Shown: one piece after another, positions 31,887 to 39,176 of the stretch
How positions within the stretch are numbered: position 1 is the stretch's first letter
Layout: every line of letters begins with the position of its first letter
Assembly (NCBI RefSeq): GCF_000382285.1
Contig: NZ_KB907948.1
Location: forward strand, 1-39,176
Direction: 5' to 3'
From: Solimonas variicoloris DSM 15731
Lineage (GTDB): Bacteria; Pseudomonadota; Gammaproteobacteria; Nevskiales; Nevskiaceae
Length of the DNA: 39,176 bases
Notes under the pieces: generated by a model
Database searches by the model: none
Seen by the model: only the letters and a program-made list of their open reading frames with translations
Told to the model about the DNA's origin: nothing
Made by a program: the position numbers and the translations under genes

Positions 31887-32999
31887 TCAGCTCTCCACCT
31901 GCTCGGCCGCCAGCACGCGCCCGGCCTCCTCGCCGGCGGCGGAGTTGGCGATGCCGGCACGCGAGCCGGCGAGCTTGGCGGCCAGGTGCGCGCCGATCGT
32001 GATCGGCGGATAGGCGCTGCCGTCGGCACCGACGCAGGACGGCAGCGTCCGGATCAGCGCATCGAAATTGCCGTCGTGGAAGTAGGCGGCCGAGCGGCGG
32101 CGCTGCACCTTGCCGTCGACGACCGGCGGTCGCACACGATGCAGCGTCGAGCGCCAGCGGTCGTTGGTCCAGCGCGCGGTGAGATCGCCGAGATTGACGA
32201 GCAGCGCGCCTGGCGCCGGCATCACGTCGTGCCAGACGCCGTCGCCGCCGAGCACCTGCAGGCCCGGCACCGGATCAGCCCAGAGCACGGTGACGATGCC
32301 GTAATCGGTGTGCGCGCCCATGCCGGTCGGCGTCTCGTCCTGCACGTCGAGCCCTTCCGGCAGCGCGTAGTTGATCATGCGCAGCACGTCGACCGAGTGG
32401 TCGGTGACCGCGGCGAAGGTGTCCGGCGGCACGTGCAGGGCGTCGGCGAAGATGCGGCACAGGGTGCGCGCGACGCGGCCGGCCTCGCTGAAATAGGCCG
32501 AGACCGCGGCCCGGAAGCGCGCACCGTCGAAGCCCGCGCCACTCTGCGGCCAGAGGTTTTCGGCGTAGACCTCGGCCGGCAGCGCCAGCTGCGGAAACTC
32601 GGCGGCGGCGGTGCCGACGTTGAAGGCCTCGAAGTAGTCGTTGAGCCGCGACGCCGATTCGAGACCGAGCGACAGGCTCAGCGACTCGCTCTGCGGCGGC
32701 GCATAGCCGCGGTTGATCTGCGGCGGCGCGCAGTCGCGGCGCTTGGTTTCGAGCGGCTGGCCGAAGTAGGCGTCGATCGCGCCGGCCAGCCCGGCGAGCA
32801 CCGCCGGCGCGATGCCGTGGCCGCGGATCTGCACGAAGCCGACCTCGCGGCAGGCCATGCCGAGTTCGGCGGCGACACGGGCGCGCGCGATCGGCTCGGT
32901 GCTTGCACCGCTCTGGGCCACGTATGGCGTGATATCGACCACAGGCACCGCAAAGGGGCGCGCCGGCCCTTTCACCGACGGTTCATCGTGCTTCGTCAC
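31887..32999 (-). CDS. Isopenicillin N synthase-like 2-oxoglutarate/Fe(II) oxygenase
   Basis: The 370-residue enzyme belongs to the isopenicillin N synthase/gibberellin oxidase family. The N-terminal DIOX_N region (about 18-130) has VPVVDITPY and CREVGFVQIRGHGI. The double-stranded helix domain holds the iron ligands His230 and Asp232 (HTDYG) and His287 (STLHRVRPP), and the 2-oxoglutarate-binding pair Arg301/Ser303 (RRSAAYF). The start is a GTG at 32999: GGAGGA five bases upstream is far stronger than anything before the ATG at 33107. It is transcribed away from the adenine/adenosine deaminase gene across a shared control region. P. aeruginosa has a homologue (PA0147) beside its adenine deaminase, so a purine or purine-like substrate is a fair guess. 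Confidence 0.9.
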   Translation of the reverse strand: MTKHDEPSVKGPARPFAVPVVDITPYVAQSGASTEPIARARVAAELGMACREVGFVQIRGHGIAPAVLAGLAGAIDAYFGQPLETKRRDCAPPQINRGYAPPQSESLSLSLGLESASRLNDYFEAFNVGTAAAEFPQLALPAEVYAENLWPQSGAGFDGARFRAAVSAYFSEAGRVARTLCRIFADALHVPPDTFAAVTDHSVDVLRMINYALPEGLDVQDETPTGMGAHTDYGIVTVLWADPVPGLQVLGGDGVWHDVMPAPGALLVNLGDLTARWTNDRWRSTLHRVRPPVVDGKVQRRRSAAYFHDGNFDALIRTLPSCVGADGSAYPPITIGAHLAAKLAGSRAGIANSAAGEEAGRVLAAEQVES

Positions 33000-33047
33000 A
33001 AGGTCCTCCGCCGCGCTCGCGGCTGCTGAATTCGGGCTCCCGGCCGG

Positions 33048-33080
33048 TTGTGCACAATCCTTGCTATGGATTGCATGCAC
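33048..33080. promoter_or_regulatory. Palindromic operator between the oxygenase and purine operons
   Basis: TTGTGCACAA (33048-33057) is a perfect palindrome, and CAATCC (33055-33060) pairs with GGATTG (33068-33073) across a 7-bp loop, with outer GTGCA/TGCAC also pairing. TGCATGCA (33072-33079) is a third perfect palindrome. This cluster in the 224-bp divergent gap is the best candidate for a purine-responsive regulator site acting on both sides. Confidence 0.5.
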
Positions 33081-33223
33081 TTTTGCCGGCCCCGGTTCGC
33101 TATGCAATTGGCCTGCCGTTTTGGCGGCCGCCGCAGCGGAGTCCGCGAGTGCCCACCCGCCGGCCGGCGTCCGCCGCCCGCCGACGGCCCTTTTCGTTCA
33201 TCCGACACGTCCGGAACCCGCGC

Positions 33224-34228
33224 ATGTCCGACTTCATTGCCCAGCTGCCCAAAGCCGAACTCCACGTGCACCTCGAAGGCACGCTCGAACCCGAATTGAG
33301 CTTCGCGCTCGCCACGCGCAACGGCGTCAAGCTCGACTACGACACGCCCGAAGCGCTGGTCGCCGCCTACGACTTCCACGACCTGCCGTCCTTCCTCGCC
33401 ATCTATTACAAGGCCATGGAAGTGCTGGTCACCGAGCAGGATTTCTTCGAGCTGACCTATGCCTATCTGAAGAAGGCGCGCGAACAGAACGTGCTGTACT
33501 GCGAGCCGTTCTTCGATCCGCAGGCGCACACCAGCCGCGGCGTGCCGTTCGCGACCGTCATCACCGGCATCCACAAGGCCCAGGAAGCGGCGCGCGCCGA
33601 ACTCGGCATCGAATCGCAGCTGATCCTGTGCTTCCTGCGCGACATGAGCGCCGAGTCGGCGATGGAAACGCTGCTCGCCTCGCTGCCGTTCAAGGACTGG
33701 ATCGTCGGTGTCGGCCTCGACTCCGACGAGAAGCACAACCCGCCGCGCAAGTTCGCCGAGGTCTTCAGGCTGGCGCGCGAGAACGGCTACAAGCTGACGA
33801 TGCACTGCGACGTGCACCAGCTGAATACGCACGAGCACATCCGCCAGGTGCTCGACGAGATCGTCGTCGACCGCATCGACCACGGCATCAACACGCTCGA
33901 CAAACCGGTGCTGTACCAGGAAGTCGCGCGGCGCGGCCTCGGCCTGACGGTGTGCCCGGTGTCGAACCGCTTCGTCGTGCAGAACCTAACGACGGCGGAA
34001 ATCCGCCGCATGCTGGAGCTCGGCATGCGCGCAACGGTCAACTCCGACGATCCGGCCTACTTCCGCGCCTACATGAACGAGAACCTGCAGGCGCTGGCCG
34101 ACGACGGCATGACGCGCGACGAGCTCGCGCAGCTGACGCGCAATGCCTTCGCGGTCGCCTGGCTGCCGGACGCGCGCCGCGCGCAGTACCTCGACACGCT
34201 GGAACAGTACCTGCGGCAGGCCGCCTGA
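33224..34228 (+). CDS. Adenine/adenosine deaminase-like protein, HCDV subtype
   Basis: The 334-residue cytosolic protein belongs to the adenosine/adenine deaminase family. Zinc ligands are His14 and His16 (AELHVHLEGTLEPE), His194, and Asp275 (NSDDP); His220 is in the RIDHG motif. The catalytic HAGE of classical enzymes, whose Glu protonates the purine ring, is replaced by HCDV (194-197) followed by HQLNTHEHIR, a two-residue longer loop. The N-terminal half resembles P. aeruginosa adenine deaminase (FFDPQ.HT.RGVPF). Adenine, adenosine or an N6-substituted adenine are all possible substrates. The ATG at 33224 fits the family start; the longer open frame has no support. It is the first gene of a six-gene purine operon, 47 bp before the next. 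Confidence 0.88.
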   Translation: MSDFIAQLPKAELHVHLEGTLEPELSFALATRNGVKLDYDTPEALVAAYDFHDLPSFLAIYYKAMEVLVTEQDFFELTYAYLKKAREQNVLYCEPFFDPQAHTSRGVPFATVITGIHKAQEAARAELGIESQLILCFLRDMSAESAMETLLASLPFKDWIVGVGLDSDEKHNPPRKFAEVFRLARENGYKLTMHCDVHQLNTHEHIRQVLDEIVVDRIDHGINTLDKPVLYQEVARRGLGLTVCPVSNRFVVQNLTTAEIRRMLELGMRATVNSDDPAYFRAYMNENLQALADDGMTRDELAQLTRNAFAVAWLPDARRAQYLDTLEQYLRQAA

Positions 34229-34275
34229 GTCGTCGCCGCTCGACCGTCATAACAGACCAGAAGGACCCCATCCCC

Positions 34276-35373
34276 ATGACCCATGCTTTCCTCCGTACCG
34301 GCCGCGCGCTGCTGGCGCCGCTCGCCGGCCTCGCCCTGCTGGCCGCCTGCTCGAAGGGCGCGCCGCCGCCCGCGCCGGTCGCCGAGACCGCCGTCGCGCC
34401 GCAGCCGATTCCGGTCAAGGTCGTCGTCGTCAGCATGTTCGAGACCGGCGCGATCACCGGCGACGCGCCGGGCGAATTCCAGCTCTGGGTCGAGCGCCTG
34501 AAGCTCGACCGCACGTTCGCCTTCCCGATGGGCGAGTACGAGCTGCGCATGAACGATGACGGCGTGCTGGCGATCTGCACCGGCGGCGGCATCACCAACG
34601 CCGCGACCTCGATCATGGCGCTCGGCACCGATCCGCGCTTCGATCTCACGCACGCCTACTGGCTGATCGCCGGTATCGCCGGCGGCGATCCGGAAGACGT
34701 CTCGCTCGGCACCGCGGCCTGGGCCAAACACGTCGTCGACGGCGACCTGCTGTACGAGATCGACGCGCGCGAAATCCCCAAGGACTGGCCGTACGGCCTG
34801 CTGCCGCTCGGCGCCAAGAAGCCGAACGACAAGGCCGACGGCTGGAGCGTCGACACCATCCATTTCCCGCTCAACGCCAAGCTCGCCGAGTGGGCCTACG
34901 CGCTGACCAAGGACCACCCGGTCGCCGACAGCGAAGGCATCGCCGCGTTCCGCCAGCAGTTCGCCGGCCTGCCGAACGCGGTCAAGCCGCCGTTCGTGAC
35001 GATCGGCGACACCATGTCGTCGAGCACCTACTTCCACGGCGACCTGATGACGAAGTGGGCCAACGACTGGATGAAGCTGCAGGCCGGGCCGGACGCCAAC
35101 TTCATGATGTCGGCGATGGAGGACAGCGGCACGCTGACCGCGCTGCGCCGCCTGTCGCGCGTGCAGCGCGTCGATCTCGACCGCGTGCTGGTGCTGCGCA
35201 CCGCCAGCAACTACAGCGAGCAGCCGCCCGGCAAGGACGCGGCCTGGAGCACGACCGCCGAGTATCCGGAAGGCGGCCGCCCGGCGATCGAGGCGGCCTA
35301 TCAGGTCGGCAACATCGTCGTGCAGAAGCTGCTCGGCGGCTGGGACCAGTACCGCGAGCATCGGCCCGAATGA
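34276..35373 (+). CDS. NUP-family (purine nucleoside permease-like) lipoprotein
   Basis: The 365-residue product matches the NUP family, named after a yeast purine nucleoside permease. Recognisable pieces are VVVVSMFETGAITGDAPGEFQLW, then CTGGGITNAATSIMALG, AYWLIAGIAGGDPE and GDTMSSSTYFHG. The first 25 residues form a lipoprotein signal with lipobox LAAC (Cys25). After it no span is long enough to cross a membrane, so it cannot be a permease by itself. The Gly-rich strands and the AGIAGGDPE and MSAMEDSGT pieces look like the nucleoside phosphorylase fold. I infer a lipid-anchored periplasmic nucleoside-binding or nucleoside-splitting protein. AAGGA ten bases before the ATG supports the start. 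It is the second gene of the operon. Confidence 0.88.
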   Translation: MTHAFLRTGRALLAPLAGLALLAACSKGAPPPAPVAETAVAPQPIPVKVVVVSMFETGAITGDAPGEFQLWVERLKLDRTFAFPMGEYELRMNDDGVLAICTGGGITNAATSIMALGTDPRFDLTHAYWLIAGIAGGDPEDVSLGTAAWAKHVVDGDLLYEIDAREIPKDWPYGLLPLGAKKPNDKADGWSVDTIHFPLNAKLAEWAYALTKDHPVADSEGIAAFRQQFAGLPNAVKPPFVTIGDTMSSSTYFHGDLMTKWANDWMKLQAGPDANFMMSAMEDSGTLTALRRLSRVQRVDLDRVLVLRTASNYSEQPPGKDAAWSTTAEYPEGGRPAIEAAYQVGNIVVQKLLGGWDQYREHRPE

Positions 35374-35411
35374 GCGGGCCCGATTCTTCCCTCTCTCACG
35401 ACACAGGAACG

Positions 35412-36260
35412 ATGCCGATGAAACTGCTGAAGATGCTCGCCGCCGCCGCGCTGCTGGCGAGCGGCGCGGCCAAAGCCCTCGATGCGCCGGACGCGCCGCT
35501 GCACTACACGCCGACCGACACCATCGTCGTGCTCGGCGCCGTGCCGCAGGAAATCCCGCCGTTCGTCGAGGCGATGAAGGACGCGCAGAAAAAAGACCTC
35601 TGGGGCATTCCGTACTGGCAGGGCCATATCGACGGCAAGCCGGTCGTGGTCGCGATCACCGGCATCGGCAAGACCTCGACCGGCATGACGACGACGCTGT
35701 TCGTCAGCCAGTTCAAGCCGCGCCTGGTGCTGATGAGCGGCACCGGCGCGCGCATCAACGCGTCGCTGCGTACCGGCGACGTGATCGTCGCCGCGCACAT
35801 GAACGAGCACGACTACGGCAGCCTGACGCGCCAGGACATGGTCTACCGTCCGTTCAACGGCCCGGATGACGGCCAGGAGATCGCCAATGACTTCTCGCCG
35901 TCGCCGTCGCTGCTGGCGCGCGCCGACGAGGCGATGAAGACCTACCGGAGCCCGCAGGTCACCGCCAACGGCTCGACCTACGAGGTCAAGGTGCGCCGCG
36001 GCGTGGTGTCCTCGTCCGACCTGTTCGGCGTCACCGAAACGCGCATCGGGCACCTGCGCCAGGACTTCCACACCGACATCATGGAAATGGAGTCGGCGCC
36101 GCTGGCGCACACGCTGCAGATTCTCGGCGTGCCGTACATCGTGGTCCGCGCTGGCAGCAATGTTGCACAGGAAGCGCCGAACGACGACTACCTGCGCCTC
36201 GGCCCGATCGCCGCGAAGCAGGCCGCCTATTTCAGCCTGCACCTGCTCAAGTACCTGTAA
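35412..36260 (+). CDS. Exported nucleoside phosphorylase / MTA-SAH nucleosidase-like protein
   Basis: The 282-residue protein has a signal peptide (cleavage near AKA, residue 22) and a PNP/UDP phosphorylase domain (about 38-280): VLGAVPQE, ITGIGKTSTGMTT, LVLMSGTGARIN and the ribose-binding MEMESAPLAH (224-233). The base-binding residue after RAGS is Asn250. MTA/SAH nucleosidase and E. coli PNP have Asp there, while mammalian PNP, which favours inosine and guanosine, has Asn. This suggests cleavage of 6-oxopurine nucleosides in the periplasm, the product of the adenosine deaminase encoded next. The start may be 35412 or 35418; AGGA lies 3 or 9 bases upstream, so 35418 has the better spacing. 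Confidence 0.88.
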   Translation: MPMKLLKMLAAAALLASGAAKALDAPDAPLHYTPTDTIVVLGAVPQEIPPFVEAMKDAQKKDLWGIPYWQGHIDGKPVVVAITGIGKTSTGMTTTLFVSQFKPRLVLMSGTGARINASLRTGDVIVAAHMNEHDYGSLTRQDMVYRPFNGPDDGQEIANDFSPSPSLLARADEAMKTYRSPQVTANGSTYEVKVRRGVVSSSDLFGVTETRIGHLRQDFHTDIMEMESAPLAHTLQILGVPYIVVRAGSNVAQEAPNDDYLRLGPIAAKQAAYFSLHLLKYL

Positions 36261-36283
36261 AGCCGGAACCGGAACCGAACGCC

Positions 36284-37729
36284 ATGCACCGCCTCGCCAC
36301 CTCTCTCCTCGCCGCCAGCCTGCTGCTGGCTGCCACGACCGTCCGCGCCGCCGATACCGACGACGGCACCTGGTTCGAATCGTTCAAGGCCAGTGCGACG
36401 CCGGAGCAGCTGTACCGCTTCCTCTATGCACTGCCCAAGGGCGGCGACCTGCACAACCACCTGTCGGGCGCCGGCCGGTCGGAATGGTGGTGGGACGCGG
36501 CGCTGGCGTCGGAAAAGGACGGCTACACGTACTACACGAAAGTCCGCATCAACAACTGCGTCGAGTACGGCAGCAGCAACGAGTACGGCGGCCAGCCGTA
36601 CTACCTGCTGTTCCACACCCTCCAGCAGTCGAGCTACGCCCGGCTCGACGACTGCCGCAAGTCCGAATACAAGCCGCTGAAGGCGCTCGACGCCCGCGAG
36701 AAGGACGGCTGGCTCAACAGCATCCGTCTCGACCGCCCGTACGAAGGCCGCGACGAGTTCTTCAGCACGCACTGGGAGCGTCTCGGCGATCTCGACCGCA
36801 ACCCGTACGTGACGGCCGAGATCCTGTTCCAGAACATGAAGGCCTTCGGCAAGGAAGGGCTCGCCTATCTGGAAACGCAGGACGGCGCCTTCGGCTTCCT
36901 CGGGCCCGACGGCAGCACGCTGCCGCCGGAGCAGACCGCGGACATCCTGCGCCGCCGCCTCGCCGCGCCGGACGCCAAGGCGACCGGCGTCACCGTGCGC
37001 TTCCAGAGCTCGATCCTGCGCTTCGCGCCGAACGCCGAGCAGTACCTGAAGACGCTGTACGCCTTCACCGACCGGCACCGCGACCTCTACGTCGGCATCA
37101 ACATGGTCGGCCGCGAGGACAACGACAAGGGCTATCCGCTGCGCTTCCTGCCGACGCTGCGCGAGCTGCGCAAGCACTATCCGGACATTCACCTGTCGAT
37201 CCACGCCGGCGAAGTCGACGAACCGAACTTCCATATCCGCGACACGCTGCTGCTCGGCGCCGAACGCATCGGCCACGGCGTCAACCTGCTGAGCGATCCC
37301 GAGACCACGGTGCTGATGCGCAACGGCCCGTACCTGATCGAGATCAACCTGATCAGCAACCTGCTGCTCGAATACGTGAAGGACTTCCAGCAGCACCCGT
37401 TCCCGGAATACCTGCGCATCGGCATCCCGGTCGCGCTGTCGACCGACGACCGCGGCATGTGGGACTCCAACCTCACCGACGAATACTTCGTCGCGGTCCG
37501 CGAGTTCAATCTGTCGTGGGACGAGATCGTCAAGATCGGCCGCAACTCGCTGCAGTATTCGTTCGTGCAGGAACCGGTCAAGCAGCTGCTGCTGAAGGAC
37601 TACGACGCGCGCGTCGCGCGCTTCGCCGCGCAGTTCCAGAAGCAGGGCGTCGCCGCGCTGGCCGGCGTCAAGCCGGTCAGCTATTCGTTCACCTGCAAGC
37701 ATTACCAGCTGTGCCTGCCGCGCGAGTGA
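36284..37729 (+). CDS. Exported adenosine deaminase (ADGF/CECR1-like)
   Basis: The 481-residue protein has a signal peptide (cleavage after VRA, residue 22) and a long insertion between the first zinc motif and the barrel, as in secreted ADGF/ADA2-type enzymes. Zinc ligands are His57 and His59 (GGDLHNHLSG), His307, and the Asp in ALSTDDRGMW (about 386); His331 is in the RIGHG motif. The catalytic HAGE (307-310) is intact, unlike in the two cytosolic paralogues of this operon. It should convert adenosine or deoxyadenosine to inosine in the periplasm. Four Cys residues (92, 124 and two near the end) could form disulfides. It lies 23 bp after the phosphorylase gene and 7 bp before the next deaminase gene. 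Confidence 0.92.
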   Translation: MHRLATSLLAASLLLAATTVRAADTDDGTWFESFKASATPEQLYRFLYALPKGGDLHNHLSGAGRSEWWWDAALASEKDGYTYYTKVRINNCVEYGSSNEYGGQPYYLLFHTLQQSSYARLDDCRKSEYKPLKALDAREKDGWLNSIRLDRPYEGRDEFFSTHWERLGDLDRNPYVTAEILFQNMKAFGKEGLAYLETQDGAFGFLGPDGSTLPPEQTADILRRRLAAPDAKATGVTVRFQSSILRFAPNAEQYLKTLYAFTDRHRDLYVGINMVGREDNDKGYPLRFLPTLRELRKHYPDIHLSIHAGEVDEPNFHIRDTLLLGAERIGHGVNLLSDPETTVLMRNGPYLIEINLISNLLLEYVKDFQQHPFPEYLRIGIPVALSTDDRGMWDSNLTDEYFVAVREFNLSWDEIVKIGRNSLQYSFVQEPVKQLLLKDYDARVARFAAQFQKQGVAALAGVKPVSYSFTCKHYQLCLPRE

Positions 37730-37736
37730 GGCGCCG

Positions 37737-38802
37737 ATGAGCCCGGCCGATGCGCGCGCCGAACTGCGGCGCTTCGTGATGGGGCTGCCGAAAGCCGAGC
37801 TGCACGTGCATCTCGAAGGCACGATGGAGCCCGAGCTGTATCTGGCGATGGCGGCGCGCAACGGCCTCGCCACGCCGTACGCCGACGCCGAGGCGGTGCG
37901 CCAGCGCCTGCGCGACGCGCGCGATCTGCCGAGCTTCATCCGCATCTACGAGGAGCTGATCGGCGCGATCCGCACGGCGCGCGACTTCCGCGATCTGGCG
38001 ATGGCCTTCTACGCCAGGGCGCAGTCGCAGGGCGTGATCTACGCCGAGGTGTTCTTCGACCCGCAGCTGCACCTGGAACGCGGCGTGCCGCTGGCGGCGA
38101 TCTTCGGCGGCCTCGCGCAGGCGCGGCTCGAAGCGGCGCAGACGCTCGGCTTTGCGGTGCGCTACATCATGTGCTTCCTGCGCGACCGCCCGGCCGAGGA
38201 CGCGCTGCAGGTGCTGCGCGACAGCGCGCCGTGGCGCGACGAGTTCATCGGCATCGGCCTCGACAATCCCGAGGTCGACGGCTTTCCGCAGAAGTTTTCT
38301 GCCGTGTACGCTGAGGCGCGGGCGATGGGCCTGCGCCTGACCACGCATTGCGACGTCGGCCAGCCGAACACCGTTGCCCACCATTGGGGGGGCGCTCGAC
38401 GTGCTCGGCGTCGAGCGCATCGACCACGGCCTCAACGTGCTCGACGATCCGAAGCTGGTCGAGGCTGTGCGTGCGCGGCGCATCGGCCTGACCGCGGCAC
38501 CGACGCTGTTCTACACCGACATTCCCGGGCGCATGGAATATCGCGCCGGCGCGATCCGGCGCCTGCTCGACGAAGGCCTGCTGGTGTCGGTGAATTCCGA
38601 CGATCCGGGCATGAAGCGCAGCCTCTACGTCAGCGATCTGATGCTGTGCGTGCAGCAGACCACCGGCCTGTCGCGCGCCGCGCTCGTGCAGCTGGCGCGC
38701 AACAGCTTCGTCACCGCCTGGCTGCCCGACGCCGAACGCGAAGCCTGCCTGGCGCGGCTCGATGCCTACGTCGCCGCGCATCCGCAGCCAATGCCGGCCT
38801 GA
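37737..38802 (+). pseudogene. Second cytosolic deaminase-like gene, frameshifted in a G run
   Basis: The frame from ATG 37737 (GAGG five bases upstream) encodes an adenosine/adenine deaminase-family protein up to Trp217: zinc motif AELHVHLEGTMEPE (His23, His25), FFDPQLHLERGVP, and HCDV at 204-207 in place of HAGE. At 38386-38392 there are seven G residues; family homology then continues in the +1 frame (GALDVLGVERIDHGLNVL, VNSDDPGM, ARNSFVTAWLPD) to the stop at 38800-38802. Six Gs would give one 354-residue protein reading WGALDV. So a single G has been gained, by sequencing error, true mutation or slippage. The product would be a paralogue of the first gene in the operon, lacking a signal peptide. 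Confidence 0.85.
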
Positions 38803-38850
38803 TGCATCACGGGCGCCGCACGGCGTCCCACTCGAAACCAGGAGTTCACG

Positions 38851-39176
38851 ATGCCGATGTTTCTCTCCGCCACGCGCCGCGCGCTGCTCCGCCGCGGCGC
38901 TGCCGCGCTCGCGTTCGGCGCGGGTCTGCTGTCGCTGCCGGCGCTCGCCGCCGAGCCGCTGAAAGTCGCGTTCGTCTATGTCGGTCCGATCGGTGACGCC
39001 GGCTGGACCTACTCGCACGAGCAGGGCCGCCTCGCGCTCGAAAAAACCCTGCCCGGCCAGGTCAAGACCACTTACGTCGAGAGCGTGCCCGAGGGCGCCG
39101 ACGCCGAGCGCGTCATCCGCCAGCTCGCCGCCGACGGCAACAAGCTGATCTTCACCACCTCGTTCGGCTACATGGA
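38851..39176 (+). CDS. BMP family ABC transporter substrate-binding protein, N-terminal part
   Basis: The frame opens at ATG 38851 with AGGAG six bases upstream and runs off the window after 108 codons. A signal peptide ends LPALA-AEP (about residue 34); the TRRALLRR start resembles a twin-arginine signal. The mature part KVAFVYVGPIGDAGWTYSHEQG is the conserved opening of BMP/PnrA-like lipoproteins and binding proteins, followed by ADAERVIRQLAADGNKLIFTTSFGYM. The family binds purine nucleosides for ABC importers. It follows the broken deaminase gene by 48 bp; permease and ATPase genes would be expected beyond the window. Its presence ties the exported purine enzymes to uptake. Confidence 0.92.
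   Translation, partial: MPMFLSATRRALLRRGAAALAFGAGLLSLPALAAEPLKVAFVYVGPIGDAGWTYSHEQGRLALEKTLPGQVKTTYVESVPEGADAERVIRQLAADGNKLIFTTSFGYM

Noticed and set aside
33000-33107. ATG start of the 2OG oxygenase at 33107
   Set aside because: The extra 36 residues contain no family sequence and cross the palindromic control region. The GTG at 32999 has a strong GGAGGA.

Overview
The window is a very GC-rich piece of a Gram-negative chromosome. TonB, lipoproteins, an outer-membrane barrel, an RND pump and many exported enzymes point to a proteobacterium. The mix (DUF1302/DUF1329/YCF48/RND cassette, neutral ceramidase, type A PutA, XPNPEP1-like and DPP-IV-like peptidases, ADGF-type adenosine deaminase) suggests a gammaproteobacterium of the Nevskiales/Xanthomonadales kind. 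That placement is inferred from gene content only. No rRNA, tRNA, CRISPR array, transposase or integrase was seen.

Layout. 1-580: the start of a tonB gene and a small exported protein, both on the minus strand. 581-1582: no convincing gene, but an exact 12-copy octanucleotide tandem repeat. 1583-3198: an xdhC-like and a mocA-like gene for molybdenum enzyme maturation. 3398-5842: a lipoprotein neutral ceramidase. 6298-14092: a minus-strand operon DUF1329 - DUF1302 barrel - RND/MMPL transporter - PLP enzyme - YCF48 propeller. The ceramidase and this operon share a 57-bp two-arm inverted-repeat element with identical spacing, the strongest sign of an unrecognised co-regulated system here. 14432-15240: an RDD membrane protein and a small monooxygenase-like protein, convergent. 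15311-25924: a minus-strand run putA - DUF885 peptidase - amino-acid permease - X-Pro aminopeptidase - DPP-IV-like peptidase, with a divergent Lrp/AsnC regulator at 26049. It reads as a proline-peptide scavenging locus. 26572-27579: an exported double-cupin protein. 27626-28550: a compositionally different block with a small lipoprotein gene, flanked by imperfect 30-bp copies of the 3' end of the next gene. 28518-39176: a purine region.

The purine region holds an 8-oxoguanine deaminase, an M20-like remnant, a nucleotidyltransferase, a monooxygenase-like protein and a 2OG-Fe(II) oxygenase. These are followed by a plus-strand operon: cytoplasmic adenine/adenosine deaminase-like protein, NUP-family lipoprotein, exported nucleoside phosphorylase, exported ADGF-type adenosine deaminase, a second cytoplasmic deaminase broken by a 7-G run, and the start of a BMP-family nucleoside-binding protein. 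The signal sequences suggest that purine nucleosides are deaminated and split in the periplasm and the products imported. Both cytoplasmic deaminases carry HCDV where classical adenosine deaminases carry HAGE, so their substrates are probably not plain adenosine.

Long antisense reading frames are common because of the GC content and were left out. All function calls come from reading motifs; no database search was run.
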